Assembly: GCF_016907335.1 (NCBI RefSeq)
Contig: NZ_JAFBBT010000001.1
Location: forward strand, 2,046,001 to 2,110,000
Source of the DNA: Curtobacterium herbarum
GTDB taxonomy: Bacteria > Actinomycetota > Actinomycetes > Actinomycetales > Microbacteriaceae
DNA: 64,000 nt
Direction: 5' to 3'
Part shown: piece by piece, positions 15,868 through 25,024 of the stretch
Numbering within the stretch: position 1 is the first letter of the stretch
How the letters are laid out: every line of letters begins with the position of its first letter
Made by a program: the position numbers and the translations under genes
Notes under the pieces: generated by a model
What the model was told of the DNA's origin: nothing
Seen by the model: only the letters and a program-made list of their open reading frames with translations
Databases searched by the model: none

Positions 15868-16862
15868 GCTGCTGCCCCTTCGGCGGTGGTCGCCTTGTCG
15901 CGCGTGGAGACCAGCTTCCCGAGCCGTCGTCGCGCACGCAGGCGGGGGTCGGAGATGTCGTTGAGGCTCTCGCCGATGAACGTCACACCGAGGACGAGCA
16001 CCACGATCGCGATGCCCGGGTACACGCCCGTCCACCAGACGCCGCTCGCGACGTCGGACAGCGCACGGCTGAGGTCGTAGCCCCACTCGGCGCCCTGGGT
16101 CGGGCCGATGCCGAACCCGAGGAAGCCGAGGCCCGCCAGGGTGAGCACCGCGTCGCTGGCGTTCAGGGTGAGGATGAGCGGCAGCGACCGGGTCGAGTTC
16201 CGGAGCACGTGCCGGGTCATGATCCGCCACGGGTTCGTGCCGATGACCCGTGCCGACTCCACGAAGGCGTCGTTCTTCAGGCGCACGGCCTCGGCGCGGA
16301 CCACCCGGAAGTACTGCGGGATGTAGACCACGGTGATCGAGATCGCCGCCGCCGTGATGCCGCCCCAGTAGTTCGAGTCACCGCCGGAGACGACGATCGA
16401 GACCACGATCGCGAGCAGCAGCGATGGGAACGCGTAGATGGCGTCCGCGACGACCACGAGCACCCGGTCGAGCCAGCCGCCGATGTAGCCCGACACCATG
16501 CCGAGCAGGACGCCGATCGCGATCGAGACGACCACGGCGACGATGACGACGAGCACCGCGGTGCGCGTGCCGTAGACGACGCGGCTGAACACGTCGAGGC
16601 CACCGACCGTGGTGCCCCAGATGTGCTCGGCGCTCGGGGCGCCGGTGCGGGGGAAGTTCACTCCGTCCGCACCCTGCTGGTCACCGAACCCGTACGGGGC
16701 GATGAGCGGGGCGAACACCGCGACGAGCAGGTACAGGGCGCAGATGACGACGCCGACGATGAGCATGGCGCGCTGCCATCCGGTGCTCCGGCGGAGCTGG
16801 ACGACGACGGGGAGCCGCTTCCACAGCGGCTCGTGGCGGTCGACGAGGGTGATGTCGGACAT
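15864..16862 (-). CDS. Peptide/nickel ABC transporter permease (DppC type)
   Basis: A 332-residue inner-membrane protein with six predicted membrane helices and a cytoplasmic N-terminus. It has the OppC-type leader region ending in HIWGTTVGGLDVFSRVVYGTRT, and the ATPase-contact loop ESARVIGTNPWRIMTRHVLRN (the EAA motif). It pairs with the DppB-type permease, whose stop codon lies 2 bases upstream of its ATG at 16862. The two form the translocation path for an oligopeptide or similar solute. Confidence 0.94.
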   Translation of the reverse strand: MSDITLVDRHEPLWKRLPVVVQLRRSTGWQRAMLIVGVVICALYLLVAVFAPLIAPYGFGDQQGADGVNFPRTGAPSAEHIWGTTVGGLDVFSRVVYGTRTAVLVVIVAVVVSIAIGVLLGMVSGYIGGWLDRVLVVVADAIYAFPSLLLAIVVSIVVSGGDSNYWGGITAAAISITVVYIPQYFRVVRAEAVRLKNDAFVESARVIGTNPWRIMTRHVLRNSTRSLPLILTLNASDAVLTLAGLGFLGFGIGPTQGAEWGYDLSRALSDVASGVWWTGVYPGIAIVVLVLGVTFIGESLNDISDPRLRARRRLGKLVSTRDKATTAEGAAA

Positions 16863-16864
16863 CG

Positions 16865-17962
16865 TCAGAACCTCACTCTCGGGTCGATGAGCGCCGCGAC
16901 GACGTCGACGGCGAAGTTGGTGACGGCGACGATCACCGCCAGCATCGCGACGATGCCCTGCACGGCGACGAAGTCGCGGGCGGACAGGTACTGGTTGAGC
17001 TCGAAGCCGAGCCCGCGCCAGCCGAAGGTCGTCTCGGTGAGGACCGAGCCGCCGAGCAGCATCGCGATCTGCAGGCCCATCACGGTGATGATCGGCACCA
17101 GGGCCGGTCGGAACGCGTGGGTCCGGACCAGCCTGGACTCCCGGACACCGCGTGAGCGGGCGGCGTCGACGTACTCGGAGCCGAGCGAGCCGATCATGTT
17201 CGCGCGCACCAGGCGCAGGAAGATGCCGGCGGTCAGCAGTCCGAGCGTCAGCGCCGGCAGGACCGCGTGCAGCAGGACGTCGCCGATGATCTGGCCGTTG
17301 CCGGTCCGGATCGCGTCGATGAGGAACACCCCGGTGGGGTTGTCGATGCGGTCGAGGATCAACTGCACCCGGGTCGAGGCCCGGTCGCCGAGCGGCAGCC
17401 ACCCGAGCCACACCGAGAAGACGAGCTTGAGCAGCAGACCGCCGAAGAAGACCGGCGTCGCGTAGGTCAGGATCGCGAGGGCCCGGAGCAGGACGTCGGG
17501 CCACTTGTCGCGGAGGTACGCGGCGAGCATGCCGAGCGGGATGCCGAGCACGAGGGCGACGATGAGGGCGTAGAACACCAGCTCTGCCGTCGCGCCGCCG
17601 TACTGCAGGATGATCTCGGTCACCGGGCGGTTGTCGGTCACCGACGAGCCGAAGTCACCGCGGACGATCTGGCCCAGGTACTCGATGTACTGGACGATCA
17701 CCGGGCGGTCGTAGCCGGCGGCGTGCAGGCGTTCCTGCAGCTGCGTGGGCGTGAGCCGCCCGCCGACCGACGCGGTGATGGGGTTCCCGACGACGCGCAT
17801 CAGGAAGAAGACCAGGGTCACCAGGATGAACACGGTCGGGAAGATCAGGAGGAAGCGGATGAGGATGTACCGGCCGAGTCCGCCGCCCTGTCCCTTGGCA
17901 CGTCGCTGTGCCTGGGGTTTCGTGGGCTCGGTCTCGATCGCCTCTGGGTTCGTGAGGGTCAC
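16865..17962 (-). CDS. Peptide/nickel ABC transporter permease (DppB type)
   Basis: A 365-residue membrane protein with six helices. After a polar 30-residue N-terminus it enters the OppB-type first helix (RYILIRFLLIFPTVFILVTL). The large periplasmic-side loop contains GDFGSSVTDNRPV, and the EAA loop reads YVDAARSRGVRESRLVRTHAFR. GTG at 17962 is the start. It follows the binding-protein gene by 71 bases and is nearly contiguous with the DppC-type gene, so all are one operon. Confidence 0.94.
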   Translation of the reverse strand: MTLTNPEAIETEPTKPQAQRRAKGQGGGLGRYILIRFLLIFPTVFILVTLVFFLMRVVGNPITASVGGRLTPTQLQERLHAAGYDRPVIVQYIEYLGQIVRGDFGSSVTDNRPVTEIILQYGGATAELVFYALIVALVLGIPLGMLAAYLRDKWPDVLLRALAILTYATPVFFGGLLLKLVFSVWLGWLPLGDRASTRVQLILDRIDNPTGVFLIDAIRTGNGQIIGDVLLHAVLPALTLGLLTAGIFLRLVRANMIGSLGSEYVDAARSRGVRESRLVRTHAFRPALVPIITVMGLQIAMLLGGSVLTETTFGWRGLGFELNQYLSARDFVAVQGIVAMLAVIVAVTNFAVDVVAALIDPRVRF

Positions 17963-18033
17963 GGGGTGTGTGCCTTTCGCATGACGCCGAGAGGGGGCGC
18001 TCCTCGTGGGAGCGCCCCCTGCCGTGCGTCTGG

Positions 18034-19653
18034 TTACTTGGTGATGGTCCCGTAGCGGAACTTGAAGGACGCGTCGAGGGTGACACCCTTGACGTCCTTG
18101 CCGGCCACGGCGACCGACTTGCCCTGCAGGAGCGGGAGGGTCGAGATCTGCTCGGCCTCACGCTGCTGGGCCTTCTCGATGATCCCGGCGCGCTTGTCCT
18201 TGTCGGACTCCTCCTGCTCGTCGGCGATCAGACCCTGGATGGTCGGGTCGTCGTAGTGGTTCTGCACGAAGTTGTCCTTCGTGAAGAACGGCGAGAGGTA
18301 GTTGTCGGCGTCCGAGAAGTCCGGGAACCACCCGAGCTGGTACAGCGGGTAGGCGTCCTTCGTGCGCTCGACCGCGTAGGTCGTGTAGACCGTGGACTGG
18401 ATGTTCACGGTGAACAGGCCCGACTTCTCGAGCTGGGTCTTCAGCGTGGCGTACTCGTCGTCCGAGGCCGAGCCGTAGTGGTCCGGCGAGTACTGGATGT
18501 CGAGCTCGATCTTGCCCGAGACGCCGGCGTCCTTGAGCGTCTGCTTGGCCTTGTCGAGGTCCGGCGCACCGTTGCCGTCACCGTAGAGCGTCTTGAACGG
18601 CGTCGCCGCACCGGTCAGGCCGTCCGGCACCATCGAGTACACGGGCGTGTAGGTGTCGTTGTAGACCTCCTTGGCGAGCTCGTCGCGGTCGACGACGTCC
18701 GCGACGGCCTGGCGCACGGCCAGGGCCTTCGCCTCGTCGGCATCCGACTGGCCGGTGCCGAAGGGCTGCGTCTTGAAGTTGAAGACGACGTAGCGGATCT
18801 CGCCGCCGGGGCCGTCGATGACCTGCAGCTTGGAGTCCTTGCGGAGCGACGAGATGTCGGTCGGGGTCAGGGAGCGGTACGCCACGTCGACGTCGCCCTT
18901 CTGGACCGCGAGCTTCAGGTCGGTCTCCTTGGTGAAGTACTGGGCGGTGACGTCCTTGGTCTTCGCCTTGTCGAGGACACCGTCGTACTTGTCGTTCGCC
19001 GCGTACGCGATCAGGTCGTTCTCCTTGTAGGAGGTGATCTTGTACTGACCGGCGAACGCGTTGCCCTTGACGATGTCGGCGGCGCTGGTGAGCTTCGTCG
19101 CCGAGAAGACGTCCTCGTCGACGATCGGACCGGCGGGGCTCGAGAGCACCTGCGGCCAGGTCTGGTCGGCGTGGTCGAGGTTGAAGACGACCGTCGTGGC
19201 GTCCGGGGTGTCGATGCTCTTGAGGTTCGCGAGCAGCGACCAGGGGCCGTTGTCGTTCTTGATCTTCAGGTCGCGCTCGAACGAGAACTTGACGTCGCTC
19301 GAGGTGAGCTTGTTGCCGTTCGCGAACTCGAGCCCCTTCTTCAGGGTCACCTCGTACGTCGTCGGGCTGGTGAACTCCGCCTTCGTGGCGATGTCCGGCT
19401 CGACGTCCGGGCTGCCCGTCGGGGTGTTCATGAGGAACGGGAACACCTGGTTCTGCACGGCGAACGAGCCGTTGTCGTACGAGCCGGCCGGGTCGAGCGA
19501 GGTGATCTTGTCGGTCGTGCCGATGATCAGGCCGTTGAGGTCGCCGGAGCCACCGCTGGTGCCGCCTGCGCAGCCGGTGAGCACGAGCGCGGTCGCAGCG
19601 GCGCCGGCGCCGAGTGCGAGGGTGCGCTTGCCCCATGTGGAAACGGATGCCAT
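18034..19653 (-). CDS. Peptide/nickel-type ABC transporter substrate-binding lipoprotein
   Basis: A 539-residue extracellular solute-binding protein of family 5 (SBP_bac_5). The signal peptide ends in a lipobox VLTGC, followed by a Gly/Ser linker and the family start LNGLIIGTTDKITSLDPAGSYDNGSF. The central motif GLEFANGNKLTSSDVKFSFERD is typical of DppA/OppA. I chose ATG 19653 because it gives a clean signal peptide and has an AGAGAGG box about 8 bases upstream; an earlier in-frame ATG would add 27 residues that break it. It is the first gene of the importer operon; substrate is unknown. Confidence 0.95.
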   Translation of the reverse strand: MASVSTWGKRTLALGAGAAATALVLTGCAGGTSGGSGDLNGLIIGTTDKITSLDPAGSYDNGSFAVQNQVFPFLMNTPTGSPDVEPDIATKAEFTSPTTYEVTLKKGLEFANGNKLTSSDVKFSFERDLKIKNDNGPWSLLANLKSIDTPDATTVVFNLDHADQTWPQVLSSPAGPIVDEDVFSATKLTSAADIVKGNAFAGQYKITSYKENDLIAYAANDKYDGVLDKAKTKDVTAQYFTKETDLKLAVQKGDVDVAYRSLTPTDISSLRKDSKLQVIDGPGGEIRYVVFNFKTQPFGTGQSDADEAKALAVRQAVADVVDRDELAKEVYNDTYTPVYSMVPDGLTGAATPFKTLYGDGNGAPDLDKAKQTLKDAGVSGKIELDIQYSPDHYGSASDDEYATLKTQLEKSGLFTVNIQSTVYTTYAVERTKDAYPLYQLGWFPDFSDADNYLSPFFTKDNFVQNHYDDPTIQGLIADEQEESDKDKRAGIIEKAQQREAEQISTLPLLQGKSVAVAGKDVKGVTLDASFKFRYGTITK

Positions 19654-20035
19654 GTCCGATTGCCTCTCTGAATGTGGTTGCAAGAGTCCTGGGACCGAGT
19701 GGAACGGGCTGTGACCGGTCGCAGGGACGTTCAATGGTCACACCCTGCCAGACATCGGGAGCCGTCGGGGGCTGATTGTTTACACCGCTGTAACGCAGGA
19801 TCGCGTCTGCGAGCGCATGATCGAGGGCAGTGTGCCCGGCGCGGCGCGCAGCTTCCTTGCGCCCTGCCGAGAACTGTTGCGTCCAGCAACTCCTCGGTTC
19901 CGCGGCGGTCGGAGGGGCGTCTGTCGCCCGCCCCGCCGGACGACGGGGCCAGACGGCAGGTCAGGCGGCGGGCCCAGACGGCGCGGTGCGCTCAGGCGCC
20001 GACGGCGCGGTGCGCGCAGGCGCCGGGCGGTGCGC
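19654..20035. other. Gene-free stretch between the importer operon and dnaG
   Basis: About 380 bases with no credible gene. Near 19770-19783 the inverted repeat TTACA-CCGC-TGTAA lies about 120 bases upstream of the binding-protein ATG and is a candidate regulator site for the importer. The dnaG-proximal end is a degenerate tandem repeat (next entry). The rest is GC-rich without visible structure. Confidence 0.5.
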
Positions 20036-20045
20036 TCAGGCGCCG
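19981..20045. repeat. Tandem copies of the dnaG 3' end
   Basis: The word GCGGTGCGC(T/G)CAGGCGCC occurs three times in 65 bases. The copy nearest dnaG includes its real stop codon and last codons, and the outermost copy keeps the same TGA. The gene end therefore seems to have been tandemly duplicated beyond the stop. Confidence 0.65.
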
Positions 20046-21970
20046 GGGGTGTCCGCGCGGAGCCGCATCCGCTGTGCGTCGAGGTCCATCAACTGGCGCT
20101 GCACATCCGCCCGACGCTCCTGGTCGGACGGATCGGTGCGCTGCAACTGTCCGAGCAGCGAGGCCTTCCGCGCGAGCAGGTCACGCTCGACCAGGGCCAC
20201 GACGATGCCACGGCAGTAGATCGCCAGGTCTTCGTCCGACCGCGCGGGGATCGGTGCGAGTGCGAGTTCCTGCACGAGCGACCGGAACGGCGCGGGGACG
20301 TCGGCCAGGAGCTTGTCGAGCCACGCCCGGTCCCCCACCGCGTCGATGTTCGCCACGACGGCATCACGGACCACCGAGAGCATCCGCGCCGAGAACGTCG
20401 CCGACGCTGCCAGCGCGAGCAAGGGGACGCCCACCGACTGCGGCTGCTGCACCATCGCCATCACGGCGTCGCGCTCCATCCGGGCGATCGGGTCGTCCGG
20501 CAGGGACCGGAGGCTCGCCTGCGGTTCCTCGGGCACGCCCGAGCCATCCCCGGATCCGTTGGTCCCGGTGCCGCGACCGTTCTGCCCGGCGCCGGACGGG
20601 CCTCCGTTCCGGGCGCCCTGGCCACCGTCGGACGGGCGACGACGGACCGAGGCGACCGCACGACGGACGTCCTCGATGTCCATGCCGAGCCACCCGGCGG
20701 TGTTGCGGATGTAGCCGTCGGCGAGTGCGCGGTCGCGGATGTCCGCGATGACCGGCGCGCACTCGCGGAGCCCGCCGACCCGCCCCTCGACCGTGTCCAG
20801 GTCGTGGCCGTCGAGCCGTCGACGGATCATGAACTCGAACATCGGCCGACGGTTCTCGACCAGCCGGCGGATCGCGTCGTCGCCGCGGGCGAGCCGCAGG
20901 TCGCACGGGTCGAGCCCGCCCGGGGCGACCGCGACGTACGTCTGCGACGCGAATCGCTGCTCCTCGGCGAACGCTCGGGAGGCGGCGCGCTGCCCGGCCT
21001 CGTCCGGGTCGAACGTGAAGACGATCTGGCCGAGCTGCGAGACGTGCTGTCCGGCGGAGTCACCGAGCATCGGACGCAGGACCTTGATGTGATCGACGCC
21101 GAACGACGTGCCACACGTGGCCACCGCGGTCGTGATGCCGGCCAGGTGGCACGCCATCACGTCGGTGTAGCCCTCGACGATGACGACCTGCTTGCCCTTC
21201 GCGATCTCCTTGCGGGCCAGGTCGAGGCCGTAGAGCACCTGGCTCTTGTGGTAGATCGGGGTCTCCGGCGTGTTGAGGTACTTCGGGCCCTTGTCGTCCT
21301 CGAGCAGACGCCGGGCGCCGAACCCGATCGTCGCCCCGGTGACGTCGCGGATCGGCCACATCAGGCGGCCGCGGAACCGGTCGTACGGCGAGCGGTCTCC
21401 CTGGCTGACCAGGCCGGCGGCGACGATCTCGTCGATGCTGAACCGCAGCCCCCGCAGGTGGTCCTTGAGCGCGTCGAACGACTTCGGGGCGAACCCGACG
21501 CCGAAGTGCTGCGCGGCGGCCGGGTCGAAGCCGCGCTCCCCCAGGAACTGCCGTGCCGGCTCGGCCGCGGCCGTGGTCAGCTGCGCGGTGAAGAACGCCT
21601 GCGCGGCCTCGTTCGCGGCGATCAGCCGGGCGCGCGCGTTGTAGTCGGTGCGGGGGCCGTCGCCCTCTTCGTAGTGGAGCGTGAAGCCGATCTTCGCGGC
21701 CATCCGCTCGACGGCTTCCTGGAAGGTGGTGTGCTCCTGCGACATCAGGAAGCTGAAGACGTCACCGTCCTCACCGCAGCCGAAGCAGTGGTACCGACCG
21801 ACCTGGGGGCGGACGTGGAACGACGGGGTGCGCTCGTCGTGGAACGGGCAGAGGCCCTTCAGCGAGCCGACGCCCGCGGACTTCAGGGTGACGTAGTCGC
21901 CCACCACGTCGGCGATGTTCACGCGCGCGCGGACCTCGTCGATGTCGTTCCGCGCGATCAGTCCTGCCAC
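20036..21970 (-). CDS. dnaG: DNA primase
   Basis: A 644-residue replication primase that makes RNA primers at the fork. The N-terminal CHC2 zinc ribbon has Cys41, His44, Cys62 and Cys65 (CPFH...CFGC). The central core holds the TOPRIM motif VIVEGYTDVMA and the acidic TFDPDEAGQRA. A Gly/Asn/Ser-rich linker near residues 440-480 leads to the C-terminal helicase-interaction domain. GTG 21970 is preceded by TAGAAT six bases upstream, so the gene looks leaderless. It lies just downstream of dgt, a conserved actinobacterial pairing. Confidence 0.96.
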   Translation of the reverse strand: MAGLIARNDIDEVRARVNIADVVGDYVTLKSAGVGSLKGLCPFHDERTPSFHVRPQVGRYHCFGCGEDGDVFSFLMSQEHTTFQEAVERMAAKIGFTLHYEEGDGPRTDYNARARLIAANEAAQAFFTAQLTTAAAEPARQFLGERGFDPAAAQHFGVGFAPKSFDALKDHLRGLRFSIDEIVAAGLVSQGDRSPYDRFRGRLMWPIRDVTGATIGFGARRLLEDDKGPKYLNTPETPIYHKSQVLYGLDLARKEIAKGKQVVIVEGYTDVMACHLAGITTAVATCGTSFGVDHIKVLRPMLGDSAGQHVSQLGQIVFTFDPDEAGQRAASRAFAEEQRFASQTYVAVAPGGLDPCDLRLARGDDAIRRLVENRRPMFEFMIRRRLDGHDLDTVEGRVGGLRECAPVIADIRDRALADGYIRNTAGWLGMDIEDVRRAVASVRRRPSDGGQGARNGGPSGAGQNGRGTGTNGSGDGSGVPEEPQASLRSLPDDPIARMERDAVMAMVQQPQSVGVPLLALAASATFSARMLSVVRDAVVANIDAVGDRAWLDKLLADVPAPFRSLVQELALAPIPARSDEDLAIYCRGIVVALVERDLLARKASLLGQLQRTDPSDQERRADVQRQLMDLDAQRMRLRADTPGA

Positions 21971-21976
21971 CCGACG

Positions 21977-21982
21977 ATTCTA
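21977..21982 (-). promoter_or_regulatory. -10 box of leaderless dnaG
   Basis: TAGAAT on the minus strand, six bases before the GTG start. Confidence 0.55.
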
Positions 21983-22050
21983 GTTCGGTGTGCCGACGTC
22001 AGCGGACGCCTGTGGACGGTGGACACCGAGCGTTCCGTCGCCGGTCGTGC

Positions 22051-23331
22051 TCAGACCGCGATGTGGACGGACTCCCGCTCCCCCACGACCAGGCGCTTGT
22101 GCCAGGCGATGGCCCCCTGGTCGGTGAGGCTCGCGACCTGGTCGACGACGGCCCGGATCCGTCCGGCGTCGTCGCCGGCCGCACGCCAGTCCGCCGCGAA
22201 GCCGGGCTCGAGCGCCGTGTCCTCGCGCTCGGCGACCGCGTCGAGCAGCTCGGTCAGGATGCGGCGCTGGTCCTCGTAGACGGGCTGCCGGTCGCCCTGG
22301 GTCATGACGAACGCGGCCACGATGCCCTTGAGGACCGCGATCTCGCCGATGATCTCCGGCGGGGTGACGACGCTCGCGGCGAACCGGACCAGGGACCCGG
22401 ACGCGTAGGAGTCACGGGTGGCGGTCGTCGCGGTCCGGGCGAAGCGGCCGATGAGCTGGCTCGTCAGGTTCTTCAGTCGGGCCTGGTCCTGCCGGGACCC
22501 GTCGTACGCGGTCATCCAGAGCGACATCCCACGCAGCCGGTCGAACGCCTCGAGCAGTTCGTCGCGGCTCAGGTCGTCGCCGACCCACGCGTGCATCGCG
22601 GTGACGATGTCGTTCTCGCCGACGCGGTCCCCCAGGGCGGCGACGTCGATGAAGCCGGCGACGACGGCGTCCTCGAAGTCGTGCACCGAGTACGCGATGT
22701 CGTCGGACAGGTCCATCACCTGGGCCTCGATGCAGCGCTGCCGACGGGGTGCACCGGCGCGGAGCCAGGCAAACGCCTCGTGGTCGTCGTCGTAGAAGCC
22801 GAACTTCGTGCGGCCGGAGGAGGCCTCCCCGACACCCTGGGACGCCGGCCACGGGTACTTGCAGCTGGCGTCGAGGGAAGCGCGGGTCAGGTTGAGCCCG
22901 TACGCGCGGCCGTCGTCGCCGTACACCTTCGGCTCGAGCCGGGTGAGCAGCCGCAGGGTCTGGGCGTTGCCCTCGAACCCGCCGATGCCGACCGCCCAGG
23001 CGTTCACCGCGGTCTCGCCGTTGTGCCCGAACGGCGGGTGCCCGATGTCGTGCGCCAGGCAGGCGGTGTCGACGACGTCCGGGTCGAGGCCCAGGCTGTC
23101 GGCGAGCTCGCGCCCCACCTGCGCGACCTCGAGCGAGTGCGTCAGACGGTTGCGGGCGAAGTCCAGGCCGGTGGTCGGGCTGAGCACCTGCGTCTTCGCG
23201 GCCAGGCGTCGGAGCGCGCTGGAGTGCAGCAGTCGGGCGCGGTCGCGCGCGAAGTCGCTCCGCCGGCTGCCGTGCTGCTCGGGGAACCAGCGGTCAGCGT
23301 CGGCCGGACCGTACGACGAGGTGGCGCTCAT
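22051..23331 (-). CDS. dgt: Deoxyguanosinetriphosphate triphosphohydrolase-like protein
   Basis: A 426-residue HD-domain enzyme that hydrolyses dNTPs to nucleoside and triphosphate, helping balance nucleotide pools. Metal ligands are His65 (RLTHSLEVA), the HD pair His94-Asp95 (CLAHDIGHPPFGH) and a later Asp in MDLSDDIAYSVHDFED. The ATG start overlaps the dusB stop (ATGA), and dnaG follows 80 bases on. The arrangement dusB-dgt-dnaG places it with replication genes. Confidence 0.93.
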   Translation of the reverse strand: MSATSSYGPADADRWFPEQHGSRRSDFARDRARLLHSSALRRLAAKTQVLSPTTGLDFARNRLTHSLEVAQVGRELADSLGLDPDVVDTACLAHDIGHPPFGHNGETAVNAWAVGIGGFEGNAQTLRLLTRLEPKVYGDDGRAYGLNLTRASLDASCKYPWPASQGVGEASSGRTKFGFYDDDHEAFAWLRAGAPRRQRCIEAQVMDLSDDIAYSVHDFEDAVVAGFIDVAALGDRVGENDIVTAMHAWVGDDLSRDELLEAFDRLRGMSLWMTAYDGSRQDQARLKNLTSQLIGRFARTATTATRDSYASGSLVRFAASVVTPPEIIGEIAVLKGIVAAFVMTQGDRQPVYEDQRRILTELLDAVAEREDTALEPGFAADWRAAGDDAGRIRAVVDQVASLTDQGAIAWHKRLVVGERESVHIAV

Positions 23332-24482
23332 CCGCCGCTGTGGTGCATCTCGGCGGCGGCCAGGACCTTGCGGAACTCCGAGTCGACGTCACGGCTCTCG
23401 AGCCAGCGGTCCGGCAGCGCGGTCCGCTTGGCATGACCGGCCCGACCACGGGGGCCCTCGACGTCGGCACCCGGGTAGGGCGCGCTCCAGTCGAGCTGGC
23501 CGAGCAGGTCGTCGATCTCCTGCAGGCTCGAGGCCATCGCGAGACCGGAGCGGACCTCGCCCCCGATCGGGTACCCCTTGAAGTACCAGGCCACGTGCTT
23601 CCGGATGTCCCGGCAGCCGTGCTCTTCCGACTCGAAGAACTCGACGAGCAGTTCGGCGTGCCGGCGGAACGCGACCGCGACCTCGCCGAGGCCCGGGGCG
23701 GCCCGGAGGTCCTCGCCACGGAACGCCGCGGCCAGGTCGCCGAAGAGCCACGGACGGCCCAGGCAGCCGCGCCCGACGACCACGCCGTCGCAGCCGGTCT
23801 CGTCGACCATGCGCAGGGCGTCGGCGGCGGACCAGATGTCCCCGTTGCCGAGGACCGGGATGTCGGTGATCGTCTCCTTGAGGGTCGCGATCGCCGACCA
23901 GTCGGCCTGCCCCGAGTAGTGCTCGTTGGCGGTCCGGGCGTGCAGGGCGACGCTCGCGACACCGGCGTCCCGCGCGATGCGGGCGGCGTCGAGGTAGGTC
24001 AGGTGGTCGCCGTCGATGCCCTTGCGCATCTTCACGGTGACCGGGACGTCACCCGCGGCCTGGACGGTCTTCGTGACGAGGTCGCGGAACAGGTCGAGCT
24101 TCCACGGCAGCGCCGCACCGCCGCCCTTCCGCGTGACCTTCGGCACCGGGCACCCGAAGTTCAGGTCGATGTGGTCCGCACGGTCTTCGCCGACCAGGAT
24201 CGTGGCGGCTTCGGCGACGGTGTTCGGTTCGACGCCGTACAGCTGGATCGACCGCGGGGTCTCGGACTCGTGGTGCCGGATGAGTCGCATCGACTCGGGC
24301 GTCCGCTCGACCAGGGCGCGGGAGGTGATCATCTCGCACACGTACAGCCCGGCGCCGTACTCACGGCAGAGGCGGCGGTACGCCATGTTCGTGATGCCGG
24401 CCATCGGGGCGAGCACGACGGGCGCATCGACCTGGATCGGGCCGATGCGCAGCGGTGCTGCTGCAGCTTGTGTGATCGTCAT
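23328..24482 (-). CDS. dusB: tRNA-dihydrouridine synthase B
   Basis: A 384-residue flavoenzyme that reduces uridines in the tRNA D-loop. The TIM barrel starts with the FMN-binding LAPMAGITNMAYR. The catalytic Cys111 lies in DLNFGCPVPKVTRKGGG, and the phosphate-binding GNGDIWSAADA and GRGCLGRPW loops follow. The C-terminal helical domain carries AWYFKGYP. ATG 24482 has a GGAGAA box about 12 bases upstream. It heads the dusB-dgt pair and is divergent from the YbaK gene. Confidence 0.94.
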   Translation of the reverse strand: MTITQAAAAPLRIGPIQVDAPVVLAPMAGITNMAYRRLCREYGAGLYVCEMITSRALVERTPESMRLIRHHESETPRSIQLYGVEPNTVAEAATILVGEDRADHIDLNFGCPVPKVTRKGGGAALPWKLDLFRDLVTKTVQAAGDVPVTVKMRKGIDGDHLTYLDAARIARDAGVASVALHARTANEHYSGQADWSAIATLKETITDIPVLGNGDIWSAADALRMVDETGCDGVVVGRGCLGRPWLFGDLAAAFRGEDLRAAPGLGEVAVAFRRHAELLVEFFESEEHGCRDIRKHVAWYFKGYPIGGEVRSGLAMASSLQEIDDLLGQLDWSAPYPGADVEGPRGRAGHAKRTALPDRWLESRDVDSEFRKVLAAAEMHHSGG

Positions 24483-24516
24483 ACGTTCGTCATTCTCCCA
24501 CGTCGTCGGCCGCCGG

Positions 24517-24522
24517 TAGCGT
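24517..24522 (+). promoter_or_regulatory. -10 box of the leaderless ybaK-type gene
   Basis: TAGCGT lies seven bases before the ATG at 24530. Confidence 0.5.
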
Positions 24523-24529
24523 TCTCCAC

Positions 24530-25018
24530 ATGACCGTTCCGGATGCCGTCACCCGCTTCGACTCCGATGCCGCCGCCCGCGGGCTCGAGGTGCAGGTCGT
24601 CGAGCGTCCCGCCGCCGACTCGCTCGAGGCCGCCGCGACCCTGCTCGGCATCGACCCGGGTGACGTCGTCAAGACCCTGGTGGTCAAGCGCCACGACGGT
24701 GGGTTCCTGCTGGCGCTCGTCCCCGGCGGCCGGAGCATCGCCTGGAAGAAGCTCCGCACGGTCGTCGGCGTGAACAAGCTGTCGATGCCCGACGCGGCCA
24801 CCGCGCTCGAGGCCAGCGGCTACGAGCGGGGCACCATCACGCCGATCGGCGCGACGGGTGACCTGCCGGTGTTCGCCGACGAGCGGGTGCTCGGGCGACG
24901 GGTCGCCCTCGGCGCCGGCCGACACGGTGCGAGCGCCTTCGTCGACGGCGACGCGCTCGTCGCCGCCTACGACGCGACGGTCGCCGACATCACCGACGAG
25001 GAGCCGACCCGCCCCTGA
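24530..25018 (+). CDS. YbaK/EbsC-type aminoacyl-tRNA deacylase
   Basis: A 162-residue single-domain editing enzyme related to the INS domain of prolyl-tRNA synthetase. It hydrolyses mischarged tRNA in trans, in the YbaK branch Cys-tRNA(Pro). Recognisable parts are DPGDVVKTLVVK (with the conserved lysine), LALVPGGRSIAWKKL, and the GTITPIGATGDLPVFADERVL loop followed by the GAGRHGASAFV glycine stretch. Exact tRNA specificity cannot be told from sequence. The gene is divergent from dusB and probably leaderless (TAGCGT seven bases upstream). Confidence 0.9.
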   Translation: MTVPDAVTRFDSDAAARGLEVQVVERPAADSLEAAATLLGIDPGDVVKTLVVKRHDGGFLLALVPGGRSIAWKKLRTVVGVNKLSMPDAATALEASGYERGTITPIGATGDLPVFADERVLGRRVALGAGRHGASAFVDGDALVAAYDATVADITDEEPTRP

Positions 25019-25024
25019 CCGCGG

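Noticed and set aside
14161..16230. A longer start for the double ATPase within the permease gene
   Set aside because: The extra 121 residues are a shadow of the permease; ATG 15867 with the ATGA overlap fits the family start.
19770..19783. TTACA-CCGC-TGTAA as a firm promoter or operator call
   Set aside because: Single short palindrome with no second copy or known match; mentioned only as a candidate in the gap entry.
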